NCBI GenBank assembly: GCA_013399695.1
Contig: VXAU01000691.1
Span: 2,076,992 to 2,140,991, forward strand
Direction: 5' to 3'
DNA from: Formicarius rufipectus
Taxonomy: Eukaryota; Chordata; Aves; Passeriformes; Formicariidae
DNA: 64,000 bases
In this document: piece by piece, positions 48,498 to 62,989 of the stretch
How positions within the stretch are numbered: the first letter of the stretch is position 1
How the letters are laid out: every line of letters begins with the position of its first letter
Made by a program: the position numbers and the translations under genes
Notes under the pieces: generated by a model
Told to the model about the DNA's origin: nothing
Database searches by the model: none
Seen by the model: only the letters and a program-made list of their open reading frames with translations

Positions 48498-48588
48498 CTT
48501 GCTCACTGAGCCTCCTCTTCATCATGTTGTACCAGTCATCATCCCCTCGGGTCTGGTTGTAAATGTAATACGACACCCAGGCTTTCAT
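48498..48588 (-). CDS. Candidate short coding exon (about 30 codons), unrecognised
   Basis: On the minus strand, ATG at 48588 begins MKAWVSYYIYNQTRG, continuing with residues 16-30 DDDWYNMMKRRLSEQ. Codon choice looks coding-like (TAC, AAC, CAG, ACC, AAG, GTG dominate) and the peptide is rich in Tyr, Trp, Asn and Asp, unlike the low-complexity junk frames nearby. Two possible donors end it: AAG|GTCAAT after 48498, or CTCA|GTGAGC after 48507, both phase 1. A weak acceptor (CAG at 48606-48608) would let the exon start five codons earlier; otherwise the ATG is the start. I recognise no family. The strand is the same as that of the 14-kb exon, but the splice phases differ (1 versus 2), so the two cannot be interchangeable first exons joined to one shared exon in the same frame. 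It may belong to another gene or be a chance frame. Confidence 0.3.
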
Positions 48589-51500
48589 GGAGCCGCTTTC
48601 CCCTCCTGGCTATTTACACTCCACTCGGTGGGCTAAATTCGGGGGCCTTTCTGTCTAAAAATTCCCTTTGCAGGATATGCAGTGGAGAGAGAGGAAAAAA
48701 CCACCAAAACTCCTCCAAGGGATGGTGTTTCTTGCTATTATTATTCCTTGGACATTTTCCATGTAATTTATAGTATCTTCAGCTAGCTAATGGAACAGAA
48801 CTGACACTGTCTTATTATTTGACAAGCTAATTATCCAGCATGTAGTAAACAAGGTTTTATGTAAAGGTTTCATACTTTCCTAAGAGAACCAGAAGGAAAC
48901 AGTCCTGTTCCTTTTCTGAGCAAAACGTTCAAATGTTGCACACTTCAGTTTATGCCATTTAATGCCTTGATGTTGTAGTCAAATAATTAAGTCCTGCCTT
49001 ATCTGGTTGGTTTGAAGACTCATTGCATGAACCTTTTGAATATAGCTGCTGAGTAACTAGAAGGATTAATCTGTCCTGGTATTTTCTGTGGCCCAGTAGG
49101 TACTGCTAAACTTTTATAATAATTTATAACAATTTTGTAATAGTTACGTATCCTACATGTGTGTGTTATATAGAGATAACTCACTTTTTCTGTGCTTTTT
49201 GTTCCCTAAAATGAGTATCTGTGGGTTTGGTAGTTTCACATATTCTGGCATCACTGCTTATTTTTTGTGCATTCACAGAGGGTATGTTTGACCCCATACA
49301 GCTTTAAATCAATTATGTCTCATCAGAAAAGACAGATTGTTAAGGAACCTTGTTTTGCATGGCTGTAACTGTGTTAACAAGCAACTTCCAAATGGAAAAT
49401 GGTCAATTCCCCAAGAGTTAAACACTCAGTTCTGCTTTCCCTGCCCCAGACCTGCTCCAGTGAGTACAGAATAGTTACTAGACCTGGCGGTGGCAAAAAC
49501 TGTATTTGGAACTATGCATTATCCTGCTCTATGCTGAGCCTTTTCTGAGGGGTACTTTTTGTTTGGTGGTTTTTTGACAGTAAACTCAAAGCGTGAGTAA
49601 AAGCAATATGTTCTTGTTGCAGTTTGAATTTGGTCAGATTTGAACAAAAAGTTGTTTTTCTTAATTCTGAGACTAAAATGTAATAAATAGATGGGCTGTT
49701 TTTCAATAGGTGGCACTATATATTTACCAGCAACTACCAGTAGAAACCATGAACCGCTTAGAAACAAATAAAATACCCAGACTGGTGGTTCTTACAATTG
49801 AACCTAAACCTTCTATATAACCATGGAGCATTACAGGAAGAGGAGGAGGATTAAAAACTTCCTCATTCCTGTGATATTCCCAAACTTACTCTCCAAACCT
49901 GATCCAACAGGGGTCGGTTCTACTGCATAAAGGAATTTAGGAAAGATTAGTGCTCTTTATTTATGCTGCCAGGAAGGTGATGGGCATTTTTGAAATGAAC
50001 TCTCCTAAAGAAATCATCTGGATCTCTCATTTTCACACATGTACAGTCAGCTGTCATCACTACCTACAGAGCTGTAAGATACCCAGTGCTTAAAAAAGAG
50101 CAGAAAACTACCTAATTATATATAAAAGCCATGAAAGTCGGAAGTAACTGGATTATTTTCTTCATGTGCAAAGCTTCTCCCTATTTTAACTCCTTCCTGC
50201 CCGCCGAGGCATTTGACTTACCTAAGAAAAATAAAAAGCACAGTACAAAAATTACTTCAGCATCCTTTTCATTGATGCTTTTCACTCACAGCAGAGCTGT
50301 GCCCCACGTTGGCACCACAGCTGGAGCCAGGCTGCCTCAGGGCACTGTGTGCCCACTCTGCTCTCCCTGCATCACTCTGCCCTGGGGCAGGAAGCTGCGA
50401 GGTGTCCTGTCCACTGTGCACTCAGCTTTCCTTAACATCTGGAAAACCTGTGGTGTTCCAGGCAGACCCCAGTGTGGACCCTGGGCGAGTTCAGGGCTCT
50501 CAGTTCTGCTTCTGAGGTGCCTCCAGGGTGTGTGTCCTGGTGGCAGGACTGCCAAGCCCTCTGCAGAGCATCCTCACCCTGCAGGACCAGTGCGCACCCA
50601 GACATCCAGCTCAGGGAACCCCTCCCAGTCCTCCCAGCCGAGCAAAGTGGAGCACAGTGAACTACAGGAATAAAAGCAAACCTACTGAGGGCATCTTTTA
50701 TGGTTTCTGATGTGATCACATCACCCAGCTAATTTGTGTAATGTCTTTTTCCTTTTCTCAACCAGACCAAATTGAAATTCCTTCTGTATCTGTGCCCTGC
50801 TCTGCGATTCTGTTGCATTCTCATTGTTTTACTGTCACTTTTTTATCTTCATCAGCCATGGCCACTTGACCATTCTTGTTGTTCCCAAGCTTTATGAATG
50901 AGATACTTTTAAACTGTTTTTTCCTCAGTGGGGAGAGGCTTTGTAAAGATCCGGTTCCTCTGCTTATTTACAATAAATTAAAGCCCACTTCAGAAATGTT
51001 GTAAGCGTTTAGGCACGTGAGTACACTGTCTAGATGAATCCTCCTTGGTGAAGTCATTTATTTATCTACATTATAAATTAAGGAAATGGTGAGGAACACA
51101 TGGTCCTGTAGTTTAAACTAGAAATTAGTGTGAGGGAAAAGATATGGAGAGTGAACAAAGACAAGCACCCAGTTGGGTTCAGGATTGCAATCATGCTGAT
51201 TATTTTCCTTGTGTGTTGCTTCTTCCTGGCTTGAAATTTTATTTTATATACTCTGTACCAGCCATTGTAGGGCACAGTCACTTTGCCTTGGCTGCATGAG
51301 CCTTCTGAGGGCAATTCAGAACAGCTCTAATTTGGTTGTCCTAAATCACCCCCTGGAGGAACCCTTCTTTTCTGCTGAAGCATCTAGAGAGTATTGTTTC
51401 ATATTATTGGTATCTGGAATTAAACAGTGCGAATAGTCCATATAATGTACTTCTCTCTCGTTCCTGCTGTGTTTCAGATAAGCCTCGAAAGTATCTGTCA

Positions 51501-54500
51501 AACCAAGGGCATTACTTCAATTGCAGTGACATTTTACTGAGCAAGAACTCAGAGACACCAGAGTGCAAAAGATAAAACAGCACTAATTGCAGCAGTTATG
51601 ATTTCCAACCTTCATTTTTAAGCTTTGAGCAAGTTGGTTGGGTTTTGTTTTAATCAGTGTGAAGAACATAAGATATGGCTGAAGGAAAGATTCTCAGTAT
51701 ATTCCCCTGTATAAGGACTTTACTCCTCTGTTTATTTGACCAATATTATTGTGATAAAAATATCAGTAGTTGAAGGTTAATAAGCATTTGTTCTGTCTTC
51801 ACTCATACAAACCCCTTTATTGCCTGCAGTGACGGTATCCTTGCAGTGTAGTGCCTGTACAGCCAAGTATTTCCAGGTTAAAAATGCAGTTTAAAGCATG
51901 AGCTCCTTTCCTACCCTTGGCCAAGTTCAGTGGTGCATTCGAGGACTGGTTTTCCTCATTGCATCGGCTCCCAAAAGCTCTGCTCCACCCCTTGTCCCAA
52001 CCCTGGCAGGCTCAGAGGTGACACCCACCACTGAGGTGGACTCTGTCCTTCCAAGATTCCTCCCAAATTTTGGCTGAATCGCTTGTGTGTCTCTGCAGGC
52101 TGTAAAAAGCACCCCAGTCAGCAGCTGCAACGTGTCTGAGATGGATTGTTTCCGTCACAAGCTCGTGGTTTTCCTCCGAGTTCTTGCAAAAAGCTCAACC
52201 AACAAACATGCCAACGATAGGTCAAGATAAGAACCAAATGAAGCTTTTTGTCCTACCTTTGAGAAGTTTGGATTGCAAGGGGCCAACTTCCAGGTAACAG
52301 CCCAACGCTGTGAAAGGATCTTGTCTCGTGGAAGGCTTTAAAATAAAAGCGAAGCCACGCACGAGTGTGTTTTCTCACACTTCAGTGACAGATTATCCCA
52401 GAGCCCTCTCTAGCCCATTTCCTATTTCCTTTGCCCTTGGTCTGCTGAGTAATATTTGCATTTTTCCCTAAGACAGCATATCTCCTCTCTGGACGGAAAT
52501 TCCTGCAAAGTGTGTTGTGTTGAACTTCCTTCAGCATCTGCCCCAACGAGCCTTTGCCAGGGATCATTTCCTGAGGCCTCTGTCTGCCCAACAACACGTG
52601 CCTGTCCCTGCCCCTGGGGGACACTTGGGATTGTAGGGCATTCTCCACTCTCTAAATATATTTATATCAAAAACCACTCCAGAAATTTTTACCATGCTAT
52701 TCAGTGAGGGTTAAATAATCTTAAATTGAACTTGAACACTTTAAATAAGCCTCTAATACTGAGTGAAAAGCCAGTGGCAATTTGGGAAAGAACAGTATAG
52801 ATGTTTGATTTGGGAAATGCTGAAAACATTGCCTGTTTAGGCTCATTGTCCTCTGAGCCAACCGGCTTAATAACTTCTCCTTTATAACAATTGAGACTCA
52901 GATTTTTATGTGCATTTATGTTTTATCTCAGTTAATGATTCATTAGAGTTTTACAGTGAAAATCAAGTTGCTAAGCAAGATACAAGCTTTCATATGTCAT
53001 CTTGAAAGGATTGCTTTGACAGATTTTTAGATTTAAAGTTAATTCCATTAGGAATGTAAGTTAAGCTGGCACATAAAAAATTCTTATCTTAAATTTCTCT
53101 TCAAAACATACTTTATAAAGAACACCAAGGCAGATCTTGCCTGTACTGTAATAGTCACCAAAAAGTCCTATCTTGAAAACCGATTTTTTTTTTCTGAAAA
53201 AGAAGTAATTGCTCAGAATAACTTTTTTCTTTGCCTAAATTTCTCATTTCTCTACATATTATACAAGTTTTGCAATGTCATCAATGAATTTCATGATGAA
53301 TATGAAACATTCACTTTTCACTGCGGTCTGTGAGTCCGTTTCTCATTGCAGAGTTTTACAAGGACTGCCACCCAGTGCAATATATTTGAGCTCATGTGCT
53401 GATGCACATATTCCCTCAAACTGTTGTGAAAGCTGATTTAAAAAATCCGTGGTGCTGGCTTACCAAGAATTACTTTTAAATCTCCGTAATTTATCTTGAA
53501 AGACTCCATAATCAATATTATATAGCACTGTGAGCCTGCTGCCTTATTATCTTTTTCATTCAAGTGTGGAAAGATAAAGTATTGATTTTTGTTTGCTTTG
53601 TGTGCTGTAAAAACAAAGGAGAAATGTCATTTTTGAATGCCAAGGGTACACGGGTATTGTTTTATCGATTTTAAATTAAATAAAAGTTATGTAAGGCAAT
53701 ACTTGACATTGCTTTGGGGGAAAATAAATGCCATTGAAATAAATTTTTTAAAAGTCAAGCAATACTATTGAAAAGAATATATGGAAAGTTCATCTGGCCA
53801 GCTGAGCTTTCAAACACTGTTTTGCCTTGAAATTCAGAGTAGTGCAGCCCGGATAATGCTGCACAGACTGTAGCATCAGTAGGGATTGCCACTCCCCAAA
53901 AAAGAAGAATATCCTTCTCTGGTTTGGGGGTTTTGATGGTTTTTGATGACCTGTTGTGATGACACAATACATTGCAACAGACTTCTCTAAGAAGCAAAGT
54001 CTGAATTTCATATTTCCTCTACCCCGTTTTTTTTTCCCTGGTATTAATGACTTGTTCTAATATTTTTATTTGCTAGTTAAAGCAAATTTTAACCATTCAG
54101 AAAGACCATTTGCTTAAACCCTTGGTCTCTTTTAGGATTAAGCTCTTGAATTGTTAACATAGGAGGAAGGAAGCCACCTGCTGATGAGAGACAGTAGTGT
54201 GTAAAGGTTTTATAGCAGGGACAGTTTTATAGCAGATAAAATAATGATGTACAGGGACAAATCCCATATTTAAATACATTTGGAGGGAAATCTTTGATAC
54301 CTGTGCTATAGGAACACAGTGTTTGATAAGGTCTCTGAGCTTACTGACGTGAGTTCAGCTTTAAGTAAACGAGATCTTTTCTGTGCCACAGAACTGCTGC
54401 AGATCCAAAGTGTTCAGAAGGATTTTTATGGCCCTGTAGTTCTGAATTTGTATTTTCCTCTCTTGGTCTTTATCTGTGCACTCCAGAAACCTCACTCATA

Positions 54501-54619
54501 TTTAAATTACTAGGGAGGAGTTTCTATAATCCCAAAAGGCCAAGAATTTAGCAGCTCCTACTATGAAAGTGGTGTAAGAGTTTGAGAATTAGAAATGTGG
54601 GTGGAGATTCTTACACACA

Positions 54620-54660
54620 TATATATATAGTTACATAGATAGTGAGATATGTGTGTGTAT
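54620..54660 (+). repeat. Mixed AC/AT/GT simple repeat
   Basis: An acacatatatatatag run and, about 25 bp later, gatatgtgtgtgtat form a short compound dinucleotide tract able to pair imperfectly with itself. Ordinary microsatellite material. Confidence 0.7.
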
Positions 54661-57600
54661 AGATTTATTTACACACTATTTAGAGATCTTTAACATGACA
54701 ATTCCTTACACAAATATCTAAGTATGTATGAGGTAAGAAACATCTGTAGAAATGTTCCAACAGACTCAAACAGGCAGATTTGAGAAGACAGGAAAAGGAC
54801 CCACAAACCTTCTCACTTCTTTCAAGTTTTGCTGCCCAGATGCTTTCTGCCCAGCACAGTCTGGTCATCTAATGAGGTTTGCAGACCAACTTCTAAGTTG
54901 TTGTTTTCTTTCCCTACGTGGGCACCAAAACCTGTGTGTCAGCTGGGGAGGATTAGCATCTGCCATCTGTCTTCAGTGTCATAGTTATCAGCACATGGGG
55001 GGGGAAATTCCTGCATTATATTATTGTTAGATACAATTGGGTTTCATTTCTTTCTAACAGTGCTTTGAAACTGGAAAGAATAAGTATTAGGAATGTGAGA
55101 CACAGAGATCGAGCCTGTGTATAAAGAACATTTATTTTTAATGGTTAAGTTTTGTTGCAACATTAAATGAAAATTTCCTCCTGGCAAATTATGTGTTATT
55201 ATCCTGTCATGAAATAACTCTCTGCAAACTGTTTTCTGTTGTTGCCCATGTTGCTGTTCTGATACATTTATAAACTTCTCCATCATCTTGTCATATGTAA
55301 TTAAAAACTTATTTCCCTGAGGGATTTTTTTTTTAACTCTGTGAATTTTTACACCTCCATCTAAAATAATGAAAAATTTTGGGGGGAAAAAAATGCAATT
55401 CCTGTATAAAGTCATCCTGACAACCACTTTCTCGTGCAAGGCCATGCAAGTGTGAGGATGTTTGAAGGAAGACTTGAGTCATTCAGGTGACATAAGGAAG
55501 GGAGAGGAGGAAGGAACCTGCACAGCAGCCTGAAGAGGAAGGAGATGGATTTTGAGACAGAGGGCACAGGGAAAGTGTTATGTTGTGTGCAGGGAAATGG
55601 CTTCCTTGTGTTTGCTATTTTTAGATCACTGTTTCATTGACAAAAATGGGTCTTTTTCTGTCTTCGTTAATGAATAGGTTCAAGCTAGCCCTGCCATGGG
55701 TTCTCTGTCTAATCACAGTAGTACTGGATTGTGGATTTTGTCTGTCAGTGGAGGAGGCACAGCTGTAAAGGTGAGAGGTTTTCAGATCCCAGGCTACCTT
55801 CTTCTGTGTTTTTAAACACTAATAACAATTGTAATGCTTTTCCCCATAGCTCTTTTCCTTCTCCAAACGTTACTGAGTGTTCCTAGCACATAGCAAAGAA
55901 ACACAGCTTGGTTAAATTTGTGGTGGGTGGCACTGATTTACCTTTCAATCTTGCTGTAGTACCAGAGCTGTGCTGTGCCCATGTGGCAAAGTAGCCTTTT
56001 ACATGTAATTAGTATCTGAGAACACTGTAAAGCACTGAGAGGTGACAGCACAGTTTGCCTTTCCAGAATTCCATAGCTTACAATTATCTTTTAGAATAAA
56101 TGTTCTAAAAATAAAGGGGTTTTGTCCTATCTCAGTGTGAATAAGCATTGGTTACAATGGTTGAACCACTTAAGGATAAATAGAAATAATATTCTGGGAG
56201 TTCAGTGAGTCGAAGAACAGAAAGCAGAAAGTTATAAAATACCAAGTTCCTGTGAAAAATTAATTGTTTCTACAACAGCATGACTGGCTAAGCTGCCATG
56301 GCAACAGCTGAAGGAGACACACTCCCTGCTCACGTTTCCCTCAAACTCAGGATGCATTTGGGAAGTGTTTGCTGCAGAACCACACTTTTAAATATGTGTA
56401 TTTCAGCGCCGGTCGCTCACAGGCTTCAATGCCAACGTTATAAGGTGCTTTGGGAATTCAGACATTCCCTTCAGTTTGGGATTCTTCTCGTAAGGTCAAA
56501 TTCCAATGTTTAAACATCCTGTTTAATGCTGAGGGAGGCAGTGGGTTCAGCAAGGAAGGGACAGTTTGTGAGATAAGTTCCTGCCCCTGCTGTTCCCTAT
56601 TTTATTCTCAGGTAACACCATCCAGTGTGACCAGATAATTGGCTGAACTGTAGGAGTGGCACGGTGGTATTTAACAACCCGAGGGCAGTGGTATCAGCCA
56701 GCCTAAATTATTTGTAAAGAATGGTGAGCATGAAACACCACAGCTTCTCCTTTTATTGGAAGTAAAAGAACACAAAAAGAGAATTTATTATTGTGCTTTA
56801 AACCTCTCCGTCTTGAGTGAGAAATATCGCTGATCTGTGCGCCCTTCCTCCTTTAGACACACTGTGGGGCTGGGGCGAAACAAAACCCTGGCAGGGTTTG
56901 GTTCAGGGGCTGGTTTTTGGATGCTTTAATTTTTGACTGAGGGGGTCCCTCTGCTGGCTCCTTTCCGAATTCTCTGCCCGGGTTTGGAGGCCTTTGGGGT
57001 GGTTTTGTTTAAAATAAGGTGCAACATTAGCGACATAAACATTTTTCTAATGTTCACTACCCAGTGAACGCAGAGGTCTTCACGTGATTGTAGAAACCGG
57101 TTTTAGGAAGGCATTTTCAAGAAAAGGAATGGATTTTTCTTAATGATATTTTAATGATAAATAAAACGCATTGTGATAAATAAAATACACTGTATTTTTA
57201 AAAACTCATGAGAATAATACCTCTCTAGTTGGAGGAGGTTCACTTTAGGAAAAAAAAATCTATATTGGGAGTAAAATGTTAAAGATAAAGACTTTACCTG
57301 CGTGAAGTCTGTTTAGAGCCTAATTCCATTTATGAGTTAGAATGCCTATCATTCTGTCAAAGAAATTTAAAAGAGCAACACTTGAAATTTTAGTGTTTAT
57401 CCATTTTAAATTATTTTAAATTAATATGACAGGTTTATTCTAAATACTTACATCGGCACTGCGCTGGGATTTTGAAGATGTAGGTTCAGTTTTCACTGAT
57501 TTTGATCAGAATTTCTGAAAAAAAGCCCTGAAATTACAGATAATCAGACAAGGCTTCAATAGCATCAGGACTTTTGTGACTTCTTTAACTGTTTTATGGA

Positions 57601-58943
57601 TTCCCACTCCCATATTAAGAATTTGAGTGCCACTGCTTATCATGGGAACTAATGGAAAGGGGATCACGGAATTTTGAATGAGTCACCTTGTGGTTTCATT
57701 CTGTGTATGAAATACACTCGGGTACAAAAAACTATTTCTCTCTTTAGCTCAGCAAACCGAGCCCTAATTGCCGTTCTTCATAAACGTTCAGCCGGTGATA
57801 AAAGCTCTGCAGCTCCGAAACAACGAAATTCCATCTCCACGCAGAGAGACCCTGGGGACAGTCACACCCTGTCCCTCTGCAGAGACGTCCACCCCTGCAG
57901 GCAGGTCCTCCAGTGCCCCTCCATCCCCTCGGGTCACAGAGCTGCCAGTCCCTGATGGAGCACCGGGCTGTGTGTGCTCCTCACACCCCATCCCTGCCTC
58001 CTTCCCTGGGCTTCAGCTGCACCTTCGGGCACCTCCCCAGCCATCCCTCTTCTCGTTGGAGCTTTGATGGAGAGCCCCAGCAGCGTGTCAGATATATACA
58101 ATTATGTCCTCCTCCACTGATGAGAACACTCGCAGTGAACCCATTTGTCAGAGCTCAGATGTCCCTGCAGACAAGCAATTGGGTCAGGTCGGAGGGGTTT
58201 GAGTAGTGGTGCCTTCACCTGGGGTTGTTCACACTTTATTATGTCCTCAGTGCCTGTGAGGTTCTCCTGAATAACCACACAGAGATGATCACAGACGTTT
58301 CCACCACCATTTATTACCAAACTAATAAGGGAAAGCAAGACCCCTCGGGTCTGCTGCAAAGACAAGCTGTGAGTGTAAAATGTCACCAGCAAAGCCCAAT
58401 TCTGATCAGCTCCCACAGCCCTCCTGGGAGCAGTTGGAACAGGAATCCATGTCCACAGGAGCAGAACTCTCCCACACTTGGAGTCAGGGTGCTATGAGTT
58501 TGTTTGCTCCCAGGGCCAAAAGTCGGTGTCACAGATCCTCCTAAAACACAGGGTCAGGACTTTCCATCAGCTGCCATTCTGGATGACAAGGTTTGAAAAA
58601 TTTCTGCATGTTTTCCCTTGATTCTCTCTCTTTTGCAGATAATAAATAGGTAGAAAGCAAGTGTGATTTTATTTCTGTATCCCAGCCTAGAAATACTTCA
58701 CAATACCATGGCAAATAATCTGCTGGTTGCTGTAGAACATGTGTTTCAAGCTATCATTTTGCACAGATAATCTCCATGCTGAAATTACTCATTATATTCA
58801 GTATCATAAATATGTAACAGGAACCCAAACACAGCATTTTTACTGCTCACTGCTTGCTTACAATTTCAATCAGGAGTGATGGTTTGATGTCAGTTGTAAA
58901 CATAATCATCAAAGATAAATCAGAATAGGCATCGTGGGTAATC

Positions 58944-58981
58944 ATTAATTACTACTATATATATTAATTACTACTATAATT
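58944..58981 (+). repeat. 19-bp tandem duplication, AT-rich
   Basis: attaattactactatatat is followed directly by a second near-identical copy (58963 onward). Slippage product. Confidence 0.85.
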
Positions 58982-61900
58982 TTCTTCACAATGTTTTGTG
59001 CTTTTTTTTTTTCCAAACCACCACAGCATTTAGGAAATAAAACTTACTTTGTCTCAGAACTTCTACAAGGCAAGTGCTGATCAATCTTTGTTTAATCCCC
59101 ATCGCAAGTATTTGGTTCCCACAGTTGTAAGGTTTGTGCCTGAGGTTCCTGGGAGGGCAGGAGGACAGCAGAAGGAAACAGCAGCTGATTGCACAGCTGC
59201 ACCTGAATCCCCTTCCCTTCCTTCTCCTGTGAGTTTATCTTTAGAGCTGGATCTCAAAAAGTAGTTTACACTCCTTAAAATGCTCCTTTGGACACTCAGC
59301 AGGGCACCATGCGTGTCAAGATCCCTCAGCACTGCTCAGTTGTACAGAAGAATGCTGCCCTTTGAGGGGAGAGGTGGCCTGGAATGCCACAGAGCACTTC
59401 TCCAAATTCACATTGTTTTACTCGTCGTTTGGTGTTTCGAGCAAAAAGGTGAACAAAGACTAAGGAAAACTTGTAAATATAGTGGATGCTGCCTGACATC
59501 TGCAGCTTTTAGCAAGGAGCAAACCAGGCTTGAGCAGGGGGAAGGACATTTACTTTATCCCCAGTTACAGTAAGTTTTGCAGTGTGAAACAGAGGTACAA
59601 TGCACTCCACCTCCTTCCCCTCACACTCATCCACACCACCTCTCCCAGCCCTGCTGCTTCCCCCTGCCCGGGGTGGGGCAGGTCACCGAGGGGCTGCAGT
59701 CAGCCCTCCTTTCTCCTCGCACCTTTCCCTTGTGCCACAGCTCCTGGGGGGAAACACCCTCCTGCTCTGGTGTGGGATCTTCTCCAGGCTACAAGCGTGG
59801 CCATCTGCTGCCTTTCTGTGGCTGCAGGGGAATCCTTGCTCTGAACCTGCAGCATCTCCTATCCCTCCTTCTCCCACCTTGCTGTTTCACACACCTCTTT
59901 CCTCGCTCCCAGCATCTTTCCCCACCTCAACCAGCTTTCCCTGAGGCTCCACTGCTGGTTTCAGCCATACCCTGCTCTTCCCCATACAGCCCCACCACCT
60001 GTATCCAATATCACCTTGCTAGAGAGCTCCTCAGACCTTCCCACCAGCACCTGTGAGGTGGTGATTGGCAACCCCACAGCACCTGGGAGGGTGTTTATTT
60101 ATGACCCTGCCAGCAGCGGGGAGAACTTTGCTCCTGCAGCAATGCCAGGTGTGGGCTCAGCACACGGGCTGAGCTGGCTCGGCTTCTGCTCCAGGGGATG
60201 GTGGGACTGTGGGAGTACAAACATCTCTGGGAAGGCTTGTCAGTGAGTACCAGTCCTCTTTGAAAGATGTTTATGAATTGTTGGATTCCTCAAGTTTGAT
60301 CTCTCATCCTTCTGCCTGCTGCTACAGTTTCATTGTTTAAAAAATCTTGGTGATGTTGGGTTTTAGTAGTGAGTTTTGGCTGTGGAGCTTCAGGGAAGTA
60401 ATTTGGTTTTGCCAGACTTCTGAGAAGATCCCTGAAATCTTAAAGGGAATTGTTAAACCCTTCACATCATCATTTCTGTAGCCCAGGTTATGCAGCAGAG
60501 GCATCTGAGGGGATGGGGAGTGGGGATGTGGAAACTGTCTTTTTAGAGGGTTGTCATTCTCATTAGCTTCTGCAAAGCAGGTAATTGCTTGAGGAATGGC
60601 AAAGAGTGACTCACGAACTGCATTGTGTGGGTTTGTCTTTGATGCAATGATTCTTACCTAATTAACTGGATTTAGAGGGGCCTCTCTGAAGCCTCAATAC
60701 AATGAAGAACTTGTTTAGCTTCGGTTATGTCCTTAAGTCCCTGTACTGTTTGTGTGTGTCAAAGTGGTGGCTTCAAGCAGAGCTTCAGCACCTAATTTCA
60801 GGCTTGAGCATTATGGAAAATATAAAAATAGTCTGATATAGGCATTGAAGTGCCATATGCCATGCAATCCCAGGCTTTTGTCACCTCCTAATGAAGCTGG
60901 GCACTCGAGGCAAACTGCTTCCACCACCCAAACCCACTACTGTTCTCATTGCCTTAGTCCTCTCCTACTGACTAAAGGAAAACAAACTGACCCAGAGAGG
61001 TAAACAGGTTTGCATATCTGAGTCAATACAGCCAAGTGAAATATTGGCATTTAGATTGAGAAAGTAATTCATACCAAGTTTGGGCTAGAGCTTTAAGTAC
61101 TCTATAATGAGTTGACTCTTCTCTGCTGATCTAGTCATTGAAAGCACTGGCACCTTCTTTTCTTCAAGAACATCTCCATTACCCGGGTGGATTTGATAGG
61201 TGTCATTTCTACAGGGACAAAATAATTGGGCAGAAAAGTTGTTTGTACAGAATCAAAGTTGTATCTTTGCATGGACTACAATGGGAATCAAATTGCTAAG
61301 GCTCAGCTGCTTCTGAGATCCCAAGTTCCTCATTTCTGTCAGTGGCTGCATTGTGCACATAGCTGAGGTTGTAAAAGGAGCATCTGAAATCATTCAGCAC
61401 TTTGCTTTCATTAGAATGTGGTGTGTGATGATATTGGGGTTCAGTAAGGGATGGGATTTGGCACAGGAGCTTTAGCAATTGCTGCTCGTAGTTAATGTTT
61501 AATAGAGGGTGCATAAGTAAAACACAACTGAAAAGTTCAGACCAATCTACAAGTATAATGGGTTCAAAAGCTGCTTGAAAAGACAACTCTCTCTTATCAC
61601 TGCCTATTATGTGACTGATGGGAAGGGTTTAGTGCTCTGAACTGTTTTGGGGAGAACTGAAGGCAGGTGGAGAAATGTGTTTTATTTACACTCTGAAAAT
61701 TCTTTCGGTTCTTGTCCATCTCCCATTCACCACTAGAGGGGGGTAAGATATTTTCAACTTTTCCTCCTCCTTTTATTTTCCTTTTTTCTTTTCAACGTTT
61801 GCTGTTAAAACATATTTCGATTTTTAGAAAGTGGTTTAAACAGGACCCTATTCTTTATCTTCAGATTTTGTGAGTTTCGAGGACTTTTCCTTTTTGTTAG

Positions 61901-62989
61901 TAGTTGTCTCTCTCCTGCCTTTGTGTATAGAAAATTGTGGTTGTGGAAGTGGGAGGGGAAAGATGTCATAGCTGGGGGTCAAATCTTTATTAAGATTTCC
62001 ATGATGGAAAGTCTTTGGTGTTGGCATAAGGGCATTGAAGGTGATGCATTGGCATAGACAGGTATAGAATAAATAAAAGAAAGCTTTTTACATACTGTGT
62101 TTCTAATGCTGATTTTGCCTCTGAATACTGTGTCTCTCTCTACCTTAAATATTCTGTTCCTTGAACTAAAAAGAAGACACGGAAAAATCATGTCTCTCCC
62201 AGAAATCTGTATCATGCCCACATTCAGGTTCCTGTGTTTGTCCGAACATTGTGATTTTTGTTAAGTGGTAGAGGATTAATTTGTGAATGTATCTTTAGAT
62301 AGTGGTGTTCAGTTTTTCTGGCTATTACTGCAAAGGCATCAACGTGCCTTTAGGTGAGCTCAGGGTCCCACTTTCAACTATTTTGTAAAGGTAAATAATA
62401 ACATCATTGCAGAAAGCGTGCGTTCTAAACTTTGTGGTATTAATATTTCTTATACTTTAATTGAAAAATACCAAGTATGACTTAATAGATAGTTTTAGCT
62501 CCAGTAACTGCAAACTGGAGGGTACTGTCTGATTTTTTTCATTCCTCTGGGACCTTCTGTATTTGCATTTAATATAAATTATTCAAATAAGAGACCATGT
62601 CCACTTCTACAAATATTGAGTTTCTTAAATTGCATATCAAATCTTGTGTGCTGCTGAACAATATTTTGGCTGCTGTAATGAGTTTACATTGAATTCTTGG
62701 ATGGGAGTGTTAGTTGGAGGGAAGGAATATGAAAGGCACTTGCATCTAAGGAAAAGCATTCCAGCATCCAGGTGTAATTGCTCTGCTTCCAACACTGGTG
62801 AAAAAACACTCTGTGGTTCTTGGGCACTGTATAACCATTTCTGTGGGGTTTGGTAGCTGGGCACAGAGGTAGAATATCCTTGTACTGTAAATTAACTTAC
62901 CCTTTTTTAACCTTCAGCTGCCAGAATTAGTTGTTTGGCTTTGCTTTTTTTTTGTTTGTTGACTGCCCGAATTCTCTTTTCTCAATGGC

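Larger units (their letters stand above)
48606..62989. other. Long stretch without a recognised gene
   Basis: Mostly AT-rich non-coding sequence. Three GC-rich patches (about 50290-50650, 57780-58060, 59590-60060) hold open frames of 90-180 codons in several phases at once, which is what GC-rich DNA does without selection. None shows a domain, a signal peptide or a convincing exon boundary. Simple repeats at 54620-54660 and 58944-58981 are listed separately. No CR1 copy was recognised here, though old ones may be missed. Confidence 0.4.

Noticed and set aside
57674..58206. Open frames of 93-99 codons near a CpG-richer patch
   Set aside because: Mutually overlapping frames, no domain, no clear exon boundaries; I could not support an exon or CpG-island promoter.
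59530..60056. Plus-strand frames of 104-159 codons in three phases
   Set aside because: All three plus frames are open together over a C/T-rich segment; composition explains it.
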